Positions 11,601 to 23,588 of a stretch of DNA of 64,000 nucleotides are shown one piece after another. How positions within the stretch are numbered: position 1 is the stretch's first letter; each line of letters opens with the position of its first letter. The position numbers and the translations under genes were made by a program. Source of the stretch: Hormiphora californensis (lineage: Eukaryota; Ctenophora; Tentaculata; Cydippida; Pleurobrachiidae); assembly GCA_020137815.1 (NCBI GenBank), contig CM035361.1, positions 3,984,553 through 4,048,552 on the forward strand, given 5' to 3'. The notes beneath the pieces are model-generated. The model searched no databases, was not told the DNA's origin, and saw only the letters and a list, made by a program, of their open reading frames with translations.

Positions 11601-12258
11601 ATTCCCCTTGGGCCCTTTAGAGACGAACCAACGCGGGCCCCAACACGGAATTTTTTCTAGGGGGGGGGGGGGGGGGGGCGAGGGACCGTAATTTTAGGTT
11701 GGGTAGGGGGGCAGCGGCAGGGGGTTTGGGGCCCCGATTCCACAGTTTTTAGACTTTTAAAGCCATCTCCCCCTTTCTTCTTTTTTCGTAGACTGTATTT
11801 TTTTTAAGGGCCGAAGGGGCAAAAGCCCCGGAAAATTTTAAAATTTTTAAACTGTTTTCACATTCGCATGTGTGAGGGGGTCGCCCTATATACCATTATC
11901 ATTTTGTTACTCGACAAAACATTATATCTGCGGATAATGCGGATATAGGAGTGATCAGAAACATCTGGCGACGCCGACTTATTAATATATTTTTTATATA
12001 AAACGTAAAAAGGAAAATATCAGAAATTTATAATGCACTGTAAACCCAAAACCCTCGCTAGAAAGGCAAGCTAGAGGTGATTTTAAAAATCGATGAACGC
12101 GATAATAGTTTTAAAACGTATTCACCCCCGTATTTATACGTATTATCAAAAAAAAAATACATTTATATTCTAAACTAGGGCGCTGGGTTGGAAAAATGAG
12201 GAATATCAGCAGGACCAGGACAGTCTGTGCGTGCCCTAAGGCAAGCTAAATTTAACAA

Positions 12259-12290
12259 TTGGAATTTAGTTTAGCTAAACTAAATTCCAA
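12259..12290. repeat. Perfect 32-bp palindrome
   Basis: TTGGAATTTAGTTTAG followed directly by its exact reverse complement; could extrude as a cruciform or be the tip of a small inverted element. Confidence 0.8.
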
Positions 12291-12299
12291 CTAGATCAA

Positions 12300-12890
12300 A
12301 AAACAAAAGAAATTTGTTTGGAACACCCGTGGCCTTTTTTCGATATTTTCGCTACGGGAAAGCACCCTAATCTGGGGTTTACATACCAAATATGGCTCAT
12401 CAAAGGCCAAGGGGAAATCTATGAGCCAAGAGGGCATGAAAAATATTGCTAAGATTTCTAGGCCCATAGTGATCCAATTTGGCTCTAGAAATGTTTTGTT
12501 TGGTTTATGAGCCAAAGCGTGAGAGGAGAGGGACGTGGGACACGTGGTGAGAGTGAGTGACACGTGAGTGGCACGTGAGAAAATCGAATCAATATATTGA
12601 ATTGATATAATGAGCAAAAATGTAAAGTTTTACATAAAAATAAATATATTACAAATTAAAATTAAAATATCAGTCATTTTGGATATAATGGTAAAAGGGG
12701 CCCTTTTCTTTGGACGTTCAAGAGTTTTCACGTGAATCAGCAGTTTTTTATTCAGATTGTGATCTGGTAGGTCTAAAAGCCGCCTTGCATTTCATACGGG
12801 ATCCACAGAAAAAAAACCTCTCCAACGGGTTTGATTTCGAAAAAGTAGATAGGTAGGATTTTCCCCAAAAATTTTCCGGCAAAATTTTTC
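12300..12890 (-). repeat. Degraded copy of the repeat at 22084-22600
   Basis: Read on the minus strand it follows 22084-22600 in order: CATCCTACCTAT, GGATCC, GCAAGGCGGC, ACCATTATATCC, the CACGTGTCACTCAC block and CTCATAGA text. It carries many small differences concentrated at homopolymers. Confidence 0.7.
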
Positions 12891-13693
12891 AGGGGTCTCG
12901 CGAAATTTTAAGCACACTTAAAAAAAAGTCTTTTTAGAACTACACAAGGAAAATTTTCAGACTTGTCCGAGAGGGGGTCGTGAACGCTTCCAAAAACCCT
13001 CTTTAGGTCCTTGGTGGAAACCAAGGTATACCCCGTGAAGCCCCGGACCCCCCTCGGTAGGGGTGGGGAAAAACCAATCGGGGGATAAAAAATTGACACG
13101 TGATAGGTTTTCCCATTACATGGGGTTTTCAAAGGGGTAAAAATTTGGGCACGGTAGGGTTCACCAGCAATAGCGTTAGGAGAATCACACCAGTTGGGGG
13201 TGAAAAGAAATTGATTCCCTTTTCAAGATTTAAGAAATTTCAAATTTTAAAACTCTGTGGATTTTTCGTAGCTGGCAATGAATTTAATAATTAGCGGACA
13301 AATAGGATCTAACATTTATGTTTATTTTAAAAAACAAAAAAATACACAAAAATTGCAAATTATTGGCCGGGTGGATGAATAGATAGGCTGCTAGAGGAAG
13401 AGATAAAAGTAAAGATAGGGAGTAGTTTAGTTTTTTGTCCTGCAGAAAAGGGGAAAACAACTGAATTTATCCCCATCTTTTTCTGACTGTGAGGTCTAAA
13501 ACAGATGGGTATGCAGTATGGGCGGCTGAAAACCCCCCAAAAGTGCCTCAATATTGTGGTTGAGTGGAAGCTAAATGGGGGGAAAGGGGTGCCATTTTAT
13601 CTTTTTTTACATGCGGGCAAAAAAATACACTGTTTTGTAGCATCTTTTAATGCCAGGTGTCTTGTCTAATTAGTCCCTTGGAGGAGGGCTTAA

Positions 13694-15932
13694 CCCCTTT
13701 TACGGCGAGAAGGATTTGGCCCATAGAAAGTCTAATTTTTTGTTTTAAAGTAGGTTTTCAAAAAAAAAACGCCCCCGAAAAGGAAATTTTTAATTCCCAA
13801 TTTAGTTTTTTTGGGGCCCCCTGTAGCAATAGTACATGCCCGTAAAGGGGTTCTTAACAAATTTAAAATTTTACAAGTTTGTGGGTGTTATGGCCTTTAA
13901 ATTTATGCTTTTTGAGGGGTTTTTAGCTAAAGTTCTCATTCGTGAACGGGTTTTTACCCGGGAAAAAAACCCCCAAATAGAGATTTTTATCTAAGATCTA
14001 TCGCCAAAGGGGTAAATTCTCCAAAACATAATAATGGGCCTGAAAAGGAGTAAGGACAAAGGGGGGACAAAAAATGGTTTGAATATCGCAAAAGTGGGGG
14101 TTTTTTTTGGGCCCCATATTTAGGCGCTATCTGGACCCCTTTGGTAATTGCATAATTAGCAATTATTTGTCCGGCTGCTAATTATTCATGAAAAATTTGC
14201 TCGGGGAAAGGGTTATGAGACAAAAGGGGGCCCCTAAAGTGTAGAAAACATTACATTAGTGGGGGGAGGCACATAATTAGGCCTAATTGGGCCATAATTT
14301 TTTTGGGAGATAATTGGAATTAGCTAATTAGTTTCCCTGGGCGCAATAAATGAGGGCTTTGGGAATAAGACAAGAGGGGAAAATAAAAGGGGTTAAAAAA
14401 ATTTGCCCTTTGTGGAGGGTTTAGCCATAGCTGAGTTTCTATTCCAACTCCTAAATTGAGATAATTGGATAATTAGCTAATTGACGGTTGCACACCGTCC
14501 ACTTTTCACCAAATCCCGTGGTTTCTAGGTAATCCTGAGCTCTTTTGTTCAATCTAAGGATCTTCTGACATCCCCTAATATCCCTAAACTCCTATAACCG
14601 TGTGTCCAAACAATAAATATGGGAAACTGTAGTACATTAGAGGTTGAACGTGTTGTAGGAGCAATAGGATATAAAAATTCTATAGGATTGTAGTTGGATC
14701 TTGGATGTATGAGAGGTCTAGGATGGAGCAAGAGGGTTCTAAAGAGCTGAAGGCAGTGTCTAGGGTTGTATCGAGTGCTATACTATTGTGTAAAACGAGT
14801 CATAGGTGATACAAATGGGGTTAGGGGTTGTCAGAAGATCCTTAGATTGAGCAAAAGAGCTCAGGATTACCTAGAAACCACGGGATTTGGTGAAAAGTGG
14901 ACGGTGTGCAACCGTCAATTAGCTAATTATCCAATTATCTCAATTAGGAGTGGGAATAGAAACTCAGCTATGTGCTCTACCCCCGCTAAGGCGATGATTT
15001 TACACATTTTAGTGCCCTCACTTGTCTTGTATACTCCGCCTAGTCTCATTTATTAGCGCTCCAGGGCAACTAATTAGCTAATTATCCAATTATCTCAATT
15101 ATGGATCCAGATAGCGACCTAAATATGTGCTCTACCCCCACTAATTTGATGATTCTACACATTTTAGTGCCCCCATTTGTCTCATAACTCCTTCCCAGAG
15201 CAAAGTTTCATGAATAATTAGCATGCGCGGGACAGATAATTAGCTAATTATCCAATTATCTCAATTAGGGATCCAGATAGCGACCTAAATATGTGCTCTA
15301 CCCCCACTAATGCGATGATTCTACACATTTTAGTGCCCCCATTTGTCTCTTAGCTCCTTTTCTAGCCCGAGTTATGTATGTTTTAGGAGAATTTACCATT
15401 AGGACGATAGTATCATATATGATACAAATCTCTAATTTGGGTTCTTTTCCTGGTAAAAAGCGTTTACGATTGTAGATCTTGTAGCTACATACCACATGAA
15501 AGCATAAATTTATGCCATAGCACCCACAAACTTGTACAATTTAGATTTGTTACTAGAATTCCCTTACGGGCGATAGTATCACATATGATACGGCGCCTTA
15601 AATGTTATTAACTCATTCAATTTTCAATATTTTTTGATGCGGCTTTTTGCATTCGGTCGGTTATGACGAGCACTTTTATTCCTTCAAAGGATTAGTTGTG
15701 CCCCCAAAAAACAAAAAAATGAGAAATGTTTTTAAAAAAAGGCCGAAATTAGCCTCCTTAGAAGGGCTATAAAATTTTTTTCTTGATTTTCTGAGCTGAT
15801 ATGGACGTGGTTTTAGGTTCATAATCCCTAAAACTAGCTTGTGACAAAATATGGGCCACCTAGATAAAACATAAGGACTTCCAGGCCGCCTAGAATAGAC
15901 TGTAGCATATATGCTCTGTCGCCGTCAAAGGG
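13694..15932. mobile_element. piggyBac-type foldback element, copy 2
   Basis: Bounded by TTAA at 13690-13693 and 15933-15936; ends are CCCC/CCCTTTT..ACGGCGAGAAGG and TCGCCGTCAAAGGG as in copy 3. The right part (from about 14450) is nearly identical to copy 3 and the left part is degraded. The repeated short frames inside (SKRAQDYLETTGFGEKW and relatives) occur at the same element positions in copies 2 and 3 and are not genes. Confidence 0.85.
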
Positions 15933-15936
15933 TTAA

Positions 15937-16228
15937 CAAACCTCACTTTACTCGATATTTGAGTGGGATATTGCGTGAACTATGACGTCATTGTCGCTTC
16001 AATTTGCCCAAATCACGTAATTTTGCCACGTGATTAGGGGGTTACGCAAGGTTTGGAGAGCTTGTGTAAAACTTCACTTACTACCCCTCAATTTTCACTA
16101 AGCAAGATTTCTAAAAAGTTTCGTCGACACAAACCATGCTTAAGGGGTGTGAAAATCAATTAGAAGGTGTGAAAGGAGAGTTACGCAACGTTTTTAAGTG
16201 TGTTTAAAGTTTCGTCGAAGAGCCGGCC
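15937..16228. other. Left flank of the long palindrome
   Basis: No gene. The last part (GTGTTTAAAGTTTCGTCG) resembles the reverse complement of 12885-12925, suggesting the palindrome at 16229-22087 inserted into another dispersed repeat. Confidence 0.4.
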
Positions 16229-17092
16229 CTGATCTTTTACACTCTTCCAAAACCTCCCGGTACTCGTTGAACGTTGTAGTGTTGTTAGTGACGTCTATAA
16301 CAATTATAGCCAGTGAATCCACTAACAAATTCTAATGAGCGGGATGAATATGTGACAGTGTCACATATCCATCCCCCTCACTGACACGATTCTGGGATGC
16401 TTCATTAGCAGAGTGAAACGATACGAGATACGAAACTTATGATTCGGGGGAGCTCATTTACTCATTAGCAGTGTGAGACGATACGGTATGTGGAACATGA
16501 TTCGGGGAAGCTTATTAACCCTTTGAGGACCATAACGATTGGCCGAACAGAATTTTCTAATTTTTTGTGGAGAAGGTCAGGAGAATAGTCTAAGATTATA
16601 CGAAAAGGGTTTACTGAAATCGGGTTTTTACTTTTTGTGTTATGACATGGGTCATATATGACCCAGTGGTACTTATATGGTACAAAAAGGTTAGAGACGT
16701 CCTGTGTGAGCAATACTGTTATCAGGGACATAAAAACCGGGTCATTGGTGTACTAGAGGTATGAATAAACTGTTACAACCGGAATATTACGTCTCAGACG
16801 GTTTTTTCACTGATTTGGGTCATATATGACCCAGTGGGCCGTTTGGGAAAATTTCAATGATATTGCCGAAAACTAATGAATTTCGCTATTTTAACACAAA
16901 ATAAGCATTTGAAGGTTATTAATATGCTATATAGTGATTGTTTAACCATTCAAATTAGATATTAAGGGAATTTTTACTAGATTTGGGTCATATATGACCC
17001 AGTGGGTCGTATAGGAAAAAATCATACTTCGGATTCAAAAACTCAAATTTCAATCTTTATTTCATGTACAAATCCAATCAATAAGAGTCCAA

Positions 17093-17960
17093 TCATTCTA
17101 ACTGATGGTGCAGATGATAAAAACAGTTTCGCTTTTGAGTCAGACAGAACCCCCTCCCTTTACAACCACTAGCCGAACAACCAATATAGGTTTTCTTGTT
17201 CGATTTGCAAACATTACACCTACGCCTCTGATCGAGGTAAACTGGAAGATGGCTCCTAGAAAGAGCTGGAGCAGATGATCCGTCTTTCTTCACCTGTTGC
17301 AATGGGAATGCCCGTTCTATACAACTAAAGTCCTAGCTCAACTATACCTCTACAAACTGCCAAACGAAACTCTTTCGAAGTTTCAGTTTTGTTTGGATGG
17401 ATGGCCTGGTAAGCTATTCGTGAGTTCATGAGTGATTGATCCATAAAATTAAACACTAGTCTGAGATAGTACCTGTGTTTCGACCTCCTGCCAGTTCCGC
17501 AAGTAACAGACAGTCTGTCGTGCAAGTCGACTCCCCCCATATAGGACTTGATCACTTTTGGGCATGGAAAGGACGTCTTTGTTGCCTTCCCCTTCACTCT
17601 TCTCAGGACTGTTTCGACTTTTTCACAACTTTTGGCGCTTGTAATGACATGCATGTCATTACAAGCGCCAATAGCTGTGAAAAAGTTCATGAACAGCCTT
17701 GTTGTCGATCCATTTTACCACTGCAGATACGGCAGGTGTCTGGAATATCTTCATCTCTCCATGTGACAAATATCCTTATCTGCAGGAAACGATGGCATTC
17801 CTTTTCGACCTGCTGAAAGTACCCCGGTATAATAGATACCATTCTCGAGAAGATTGAGGACTTGGGTGGGGGTTGAGAAGTAGTTGTCGGCGTACACGTT
17901 GACCCAGGTGTCCTGTTAGACTAACAACAACAGATTCGCCTAGCCCCAGCTCTGGTGATT
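17093..17960 (-). pseudogene. piggyBac transposase, C-terminal half, broken
   Basis: Reading down the minus strand: GESVVVSLTG and, after a frameshift, VNVYADNYFSTPTQVL (the catalytic Asp in the YADNYF block of DDE_Tnp_1_7), then GRKGMPSFPAD. Next come CPKVIKSYMGGVDLHDRLS and RRSKHRYYLRLVFNF, typical of the family core. It ends in a Cys-rich tail (CNVCKSNK..C..C) at 17302-17093. The N-terminal half and the first catalytic Asp are absent, and frames shift at a 40-bp palindrome near 17634-17673. It acts on TTAA sites in family members with cut-and-paste transposition. This copy is inactive. Confidence 0.85.
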
Positions 17961-18330
17961 CTGCAAATTGATAAAGGCAACCAGTTTTACTCTCGCATCT
18001 TCTCGAGAATGGTATCTATTATACCGGGGTAGTTTCAGCAGGTCGAAAAGGAATGCCATCGTTTCCTGCAGATAAGGACATGTCACGTGGAGAGATGAAG
18101 ATATTTCAGTCACCTGCCGCATCTGCAGTAGCATCTACAGCAATAAACGTGGTAAAATGGATCGACAACAAGGCTGTTCATGCCATTACAAGCGCCAATA
18201 GCTGTGAAAAAGTCGAAACAGTCCTGAGAAGAGTGAAGGGGAAGGCAACAAAGACGTCCTTTCCATGCCCAAAAGTGATCAAGTCCTATATGGGGGAGTC
18301 TACTTGCACGACAGACTGTCTGTTACTTGC
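17940..18330 (+). pseudogene. Inverted partial copy of the piggyBac transposase
   Basis: On the plus strand the same core is repeated (RKGMPSFPADKDMS-type text, VETVLRRVKGKATKTSFPC, CPKVIKSYMG) and stops abruptly after the GVDLHDRLS-equivalent region, which is frameshifted here. Together with 17093-17960 it makes an inverted duplication centred near 17900. Confidence 0.8.
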
Positions 18331-18504
18331 TTTAGTTGTACTAGCAAAACTGGGGCGATCGTACCGATCGCAAATCGAGGGGTCTGTTTCTATGTTTTTC
18401 TCTCTGCCTGTCTGCTATATGCTATGTGATGTGATCCCTCTCTTTTTCTCTCTTTCTCTCCCTTTTATACTTGTGATGTGACCCCTCAAGTCGCAAGCAG
18501 TTCT

Positions 18505-18620
18505 CAACACGTGTGATACGTGATACCTACGAATCACGTCGTCACACTGACGGATCATGTCGTCACACTGACGGATCATGTCGTCACATTGACGGATCAC
18601 GTCGTCACATTGACGATAGG
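18505..18620. repeat. About 21-bp tandem repeat
   Basis: Four to five copies of GACGGATCATGTCGTCACA with small differences, between the transposase remnant and the TA-flanked element. Confidence 0.8.
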
Positions 18621-18649
18621 GTATCACATTTCCGTGCAAATTTGCATTA

Positions 18650-19988
18650 GGGTAGACCGGGGTAATTTGGACGGTTTTGGCATTCAATTGGTATTTCAAG
18701 AGCCATTAATTTACTTAATCAATTAGTTAGCTACTCAATTTGTGCAACTGAACCTTTATCTTGAGCCTCAGAACAAATTTGAATCGAAAACATAACTTTT
18801 AATTAGTTAATTAACCTTGTTAATGAAGGTAAGTCGGAATATTTTTGATCGCGAGACACGGGGCAATTTGGACTAGTGGCTTCTACACCAATCACAATGC
18901 GCGCATTCAATCACGTGACTGCGACACACCACATTGCCCCAGCTGTAAATCTGCAATGTAAATCAGACCGAGGTTGGGGCTATTTGGACAAACTTAGATT
19001 GTAGCCACAGTTTTTGAGATATCGATTTCAAACTTTTCAGTCATCTAGTAATTTAGTATCCCGTGCTATTCCTTTTTTCAAAATTAGTTAATTAAGTAGT
19101 AATTAGCCTAATTAACCAAAATATTAAGTGTTCATCAGATCTATATCTATAGGGTGCATTTTCGAAAGCTCAGGATTAGCCTAGTTGACTAGAAAAAGAT
19201 TTAATCTTATCCCAAATAGGGTTTTTGTGAAAATCGACATCAAAGATCAAAAAGCCACAAATAAAGCTACGGTTTTCAAAGGAATAATGTTTGTGTTTTC
19301 AGGTGCTTAAAAGGCCAGAAATTACTATTATGGGGATCCAGTCTAATAAATCATGACAGTGGCCGATTACCACTCAATGTATTAAGTTGGATTGTCGAAT
19401 GCCACACCATGGATTGACTTGTTACCTTGGCAACAAGAGAATTGGTTGTAAAATGCGCCTTTTTTTCTATTTTTTGGTCTATTTACTCAGTTTAAGCCAT
19501 CTATATTGATTGAATAGGATAATTATGAAAGCAGGTTGTCTATGGTTACCATAGAAACGAGTATAATGGCGCCATGAGGCCAATTTGTCTTAACCAATTT
19601 GCCCCATGGGGCAATTTGGTCTAGTCCAAATTGCCCCATGGGGTAATCTGGATTATGACCGAATTGCCCCCGATTTTTTCGTCCGAATTGCCCCAAATTG
19701 TCCGAATTGCCCCGCTTCATTAAAATGCCAATTAGCTAATTAAATCGAAAGCTAATGTCATTTTGATGATGAAACTGGATAGAAAAGTATCATATTGTGA
19801 AATTCTGACCCTTAATTTAAATAATTATCATAATTAAGTTTACCGAAATAAAGTTTAACTTTAAAGTCGTCATTTTTCGTTATTTCACACTAAACACCAC
19901 AATTTAAAAGTCCCATATAAATCACTAGTCCACATTGCCCCGTCCTGTGACCACATTGCCCCACCGTCCAAATTACCCCGGTCTACCC
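18650..19988. mobile_element. TA-flanked non-autonomous element (1339 bp)
   Basis: Ends are GGGTAGACCGGGGTAATTTG and its reverse complement, with TA on both sides (18648-18649, 19989-19990), as in Tc1/mariner-like transposons. The interior repeats short CAATTTGCCCC themes many times and has no long frame. A 733-bp relative with ends GGGTAAG lies at 29237-29969. Confidence 0.82.
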
Positions 19989-20019
19989 TAGATATAGTTA
20001 GATAGAACGGGCATTCCCA

Positions 20020-20229
20020 TTGCAACAGGTGAAGAAAGACGGATCATCTGCTCCAGCTCTTTCTAGGAGCCATCTTCCAGTTTACCTCGATCAGAGGCGT
20101 AGGTGTAATGTTTGCAAATCGAACAAGAAAACCTATATTGGTTGTTCGGCTAGTGGTTGTAAAGGGAGGGGGTTCTGTCTGACTCAAAAGCGAAACTGTT
20201 TTTATCATCTGCACCATCAGTTAGAATGA
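20020..20229 (+). pseudogene. Cys-rich tail of piggyBac transposase, inverted copy
   Basis: The 69-codon frame is identical in sequence to the minus-strand frame at 17302-17093 (VYLDQRRRCNVCKSNKKTY, then C..C and a HLHHQLE end), part of the terminal inverted duplication of the element. Confidence 0.85.
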
Positions 20230-21433
20230 TTGGACTCTTATTGATTGGATTTGTACATGAAATAAAGATTGAAATTTGAGTTTTTGAATCCGAAGTATGA
20301 TTTTTTCCTATACGACCCACTGGGTCATATATGACCCAAATCTAGTAAAAATTCCCTTAATATCTAATTTGAATGGTTAAACAATCACTATATAGCATAT
20401 TAATAACCTTCAAATGCTTATTTTGTGTTAAAATAGCGAAATTCATTAGTTTTCGGCAATATCATTGAAATTTTCCCTAACGGCCCACTGGGTCATATAT
20501 GACCCAAATCAGTGAAAAAACCGTCTGAGACGTAATATTCCGGTTGTAACAGTTTATTCATACCTCTAGTACACCAATGACCCGGTTTTTATGTCCCTGA
20601 TAACAGTATTGCTCACACAGGACGTCTCTAACCTTTTTGTACCATATAAGTACCACTGGGTCATATTTGACCCAATTTTTAAAATCGTTATAGCTCAGTC
20701 AATTTTTAATATTTTTTGATGCGGCTTTTTTCTTGCAGTTCTAGTTGGTCTTCTTCTAAAGTGTTTAAAATTATAGAAAATTCGTAGGAGGCGTTTAGAA
20801 ATGGCATCAAAAATTAAAAAATGACCAAAATGAACATCATTTGGACCCAATTATCTAAACCTTAACATCAATGATTGCGCATGAAACTTGGATTTTTAGG
20901 TAGAGAAATGTCTAAACTATCGTTTAGGCTTTAGTTTGGGCTCAAAAGTTAATCCTGAAGCTGGGAAATCAGTCTTTAGTGCAATGGGTCATATATGGCC
21001 TGTGGTCCTCAAAGGGTTAAGGAGTGTTAGACGATATGAGACACGATTCGGAGACTGTTTTATCGCTCTTTCCATCTATCTCTATCTCTTTTTGTCAATT
21101 ATCTTGAAGACCAGATGAGATACCTACTACCTAGTTCCTACTCATACTAATGCGAGGAAGCTACACACTTTGGTGCCCTTATTTTTGTCCAGCCCCGTTA
21201 TTTTTAGGGGGATATGTTGTTGTTTTAGATGGAATGGTTTGAATTTGGTCTGTTTGGCAAGACTCGAAAATAAATAAAACCCAACGCATTCCATCTAAAA
21301 TAACATGTCCTCCTAAAAACAATGCGGCCGAGCCGATAGGCTCTCATTACCAAAAATAAGGGCACTAAACTCGAGTTGTTGAGTAAGAAATAACAACTCA
21401 CCAAGTGTGTAGCGTCAGCTCGCATTATAGTAA

Positions 21434-21687
21434 GGGGAAACTCTAACTGAATGAACGCGCAGTAATGGCAGCCCATCAACTGGAAATCTCTAATTGATAA
21501 TGGGAGCCATCACTCTGGGCGCGCCATGATTTGCGACATTCTGCTGGTAAAAAAGGCTTTTACGTAGAGCGCGATGACAAACACACGGACATGGTCACGC
21601 GTTCTGTCCATCATTCCTTCCATCCAATTAGAGTTTTACCGTTGATGGGACACCATTACTGCGCGTCCATTCAGTTAGAGTTTCCCC
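21434..21687. mobile_element. Harbinger-like MITE (254 bp)
   Basis: TAA on each side (21431-21433, 21688-21690). Terminal inverted repeat GGGGAAACTCTAACTGAATG with the mirror CATTCAGTTAGAGTTTCCCC. The 3-bp TAA duplication and GGG ends fit PIF/Harbinger. Other copies lie at 7080-7332 and 22704-22777. Confidence 0.8.
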
Positions 21688-22087
21688 TAAGGGTAGGCAA
21701 CTCTCCAAGATAATTGACAAAAAGAGATAGAGATAGATAGAGATAGATAGAAAGAGCGATAATACAGTCTCCGAATCGTGTCTCATATCGTCTAACACTC
21801 CTTAATAAGCTTCCCCGAATCATGTTCCACATACCGTATCGTCTCACACTGCTAATGAGCTCCCCCGAATCATAAGTTTCGTATCTCGTATCGTTTCACT
21901 CTGCTAATGAAGCATCCTAGAATCGTGTCAGTAAGGGGGATGGATATGTGACACTGTCACATATTCATCCCGCTCATTAGAATTTGTTAGTGGATTCACT
22001 GCCATGGCTATAATTGTTATAGACGTCACTAACAACACTACAACGTTCAGCGAGTACCGGGAGGTTTTGGAAGAGTGTGAAAGATCA

Positions 22088-22600
22088 GAAACTTTAGCCA
22101 GGCAATTTCTGGGAACATCCTACCTATTATACTACTTTCTCGAAAATCAGACCTGTTGGAGAGTTTTTTACTGTGGATCCTGATAGTGATAATGCAAGGC
22201 GGCTGTTTAGTACCTACCCGATCATAGATTTGAATAAACATGCTGATTGACGTGAAAAGTTCTATTAACTGTCCAAAGAAGGACCCCTTTTACCATTATA
22301 TCCAAGATGAACTAATTATAGTGTAATTTTAATTATGTAATATTATATTTATTATTATGTAAATCGTTTACATTTGTGCTCATTCAATATTATGATTCGA
22401 TCACTCACGTGTCACTCACTTGTCACTCACGTGTCACTCACGTGTCACTCGCGTGTCACTCACGTGTCACTATCGTGTCACTCATGTCCTTTTTCACTCT
22501 CACTAGCTTTGGCTCATAGAACCTAATCAGATCACATTTCTATGAGCCATAGTTGTATGCATTTATGGCTCATAGAATCTATAGTGATGCAGTTCTTTCT
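22088..22600. repeat. Dispersed repeat with an 11-bp CACGTGTCACT array
   Basis: Homologous to the minus strand of 12300-12890. At 22399-22486 it holds about eight copies of TCACGTGTCAC, each with a CACGTG core. No coding frame is convincing. Confidence 0.7.
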
Positions 22601-22699
22601 CTGTATAGTATTCTCTCTGTAGGCAGTACATTGGGCATGCCCGGGCATTGATTGATTGGGCGCGCACACAGAGAGAATACAGAGAAAGAACCGTCACTG
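22588..22699. mobile_element. Small palindromic MITE
   Basis: Arms CAGTTCTTTCTCTGTAT and ATACAGAGAAAGAACCG flank a GC-rich loop (GGGCATGCCCGGGC). Confidence 0.6.
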
Positions 22700-22703
22700 T
22701 GGT

Positions 22704-22777
22704 CCATTATCAGTTAGAGTTTTACTGTTGATGGGATCCCATTAATGGGATGCCATTCAGTTAGAGTTTCCCCTTAT
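22704..22777. mobile_element. Harbinger-like MITE, short deletion derivative
   Basis: Carries only the right-hand ends of the 21434 element (TCAGTTAGAGTTTTACTGTTG .. CATTCAGTTAGAGTTTCCCC). Confidence 0.65.
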
Positions 22778-22807
22778 ATCTGTGTAATGTGTATGTTATA
22801 CACATTA

Positions 22808-23093
22808 CATGAAACATGTGTATAGACCTTAAAAACTGCTGTCGTTTTTAATTTGTATGTTATACATAGTTATATATTTATAATGTTATGTATCAATTGT
22901 GAAATTCCTCTCTCGCCCCTACTCTCGAGAGAGCTCTTTCACCCTTCCTCTTTCTGTCCATCGACTGTAAGCACTGCTGTATCAGCTGTAAGCACTGCAG
23001 TAATGTTAATAATAATGCTAATAATAATAATGCTAATAATAAACAAAACAAATTAAAAACAACAGAAGTTTTTAAGGTCTATACACATGTTTC

Positions 23094-23129
<36 letters not shown>

Positions 23130-23140
23130 CTAATAATGGA
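22808..23140. mobile_element. Foldback MITE ending in an (AAT)n microsatellite
   Basis: Inverted arms: GAAACATGTGTATAGACC near 22812 and GGTCTATACACATGTTTC near 23074. An ATAATAATA run follows the right arm. Confidence 0.7.
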
Positions 23141-23296
23141 CAATGGTAATAATGCTAAAATACTGCTGGAAAGAGTAAAACTATAAGCTAAAATCTTATC
23201 TAATCTAATTCGTATTTATATTGCAGCTGTACAACAACAGTGGAGGATAAACATTGTGTTAACTCTGTTTCCTATTTTTCAGATACCGAGTCCGAT

Positions 23297-23350
23297 TAAC
23301 CCTTTGCGGACGAAACGCCCCCCTGTCCACAAAATCTGATGAAAGAATGT
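23297..23350. mobile_element. Solo left end of another piggyBac-type family
   Basis: TTAACCCTTTGCGGACGAAA starts here with no matching right end nearby. The tip agrees with the CCCTTTGnGGACG pattern of the other families in the window. Confidence 0.6.
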
Positions 23351-23386
23351 CACCTGGTTCAATAAATGGTGAGTTACCTTGTTGAG

Positions 23387-23487
23387 CAGGAACCGATCGA
23401 ATCAGGAAAAACTGGTCCCTGATAACCAGTCACGTGACCTAAATAAGGAGTTCTGATTGGTTGTTTACTTGTTTCGGTCGGTTCCTG
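23387..23487. mobile_element. hAT-type MITE (101 bp)
   Basis: Terminal repeats CAGGAACCGATCGAA and TTCGGTCGGTTCCTG. TTGTTGAG duplicated on both sides (23379-23386 and 23488-23495), the 8-bp size expected for hAT elements. The interior contains CCAGTCACGTGACC. Confidence 0.85.
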
Positions 23488-23588
23488 TTGTTGAGTAAGG
23501 GGTGAGACTGATCAGACCGGGTACCAGGATATAGGCCTCGGGTTGCTGACTTTTTTAAATAATAAACCCCTAGACTATTAACACTTAA

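Larger units (their letters stand above)
8480..14450. other. Damaged-quality sequence block
   Basis: Long single-base runs (for example 8880-9060, 10520-10570, 11660-11680) and truncated repeat copies run through this block. Repeats entering it are degraded compared with copies elsewhere: 13694-14450 against 55342-56100, and 12300-12890 against 22084-22600. Beyond 14450 copy 2 becomes almost identical to copy 3. This looks like uncorrected read sequence, so reading frames here should not be trusted. Confidence 0.75.
16519..21016. mobile_element. 4.5-kb piggyBac element with inverted internal structure
   Basis: TTAA at 16515-16518 and 21017-21020. The ends are CCCTTTGAGGACCATAACG and GGTCCTCAAAGGG. 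About 0.8 kb at each end is an inverted copy of the other (16519-17330 and 19990-21016). Each end carries GGGTCATATATGACCC palindromes (16649, 16817, 16985; 20322, 20490, plus a variant near 20657). The uninterrupted target with a single TTAA is present in the other arm of the host palindrome at about 21800-21812. The interior holds transposase remnants and a TA-flanked element, so this copy cannot make a full transposase. Confidence 0.88.
16229..22087. mobile_element. Long palindromic element interrupted by a piggyBac and a Harbinger-like MITE
   Basis: The segment 16229-16514 is the reverse complement of about 21806-22087, and 21021-21115 is the reverse complement of about 21712-21805. The inner arms continue to a centre near 21260. 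Removing the 4.5-kb piggyBac (16519-21016) and the 254-bp MITE (21434-21687) leaves an inverted repeat of about 1.1 kb. Shared text includes ATGATTCGGGG, CGATACGAGATACG and GTGACAGTGTCACATA. A module in the loop (ACTAATGCGAGGAAGCTACA) resembles modules of the piggyBac-type foldbacks. No coding capacity. Confidence 0.8.

Noticed and set aside
10819-11691. 290-codon and overlapping Cys/Val/Leu-rich open frames
   Set aside because: They translate the GTCTGT low-complexity array in all three frames inside a damaged-quality block; no domain and no codon structure.
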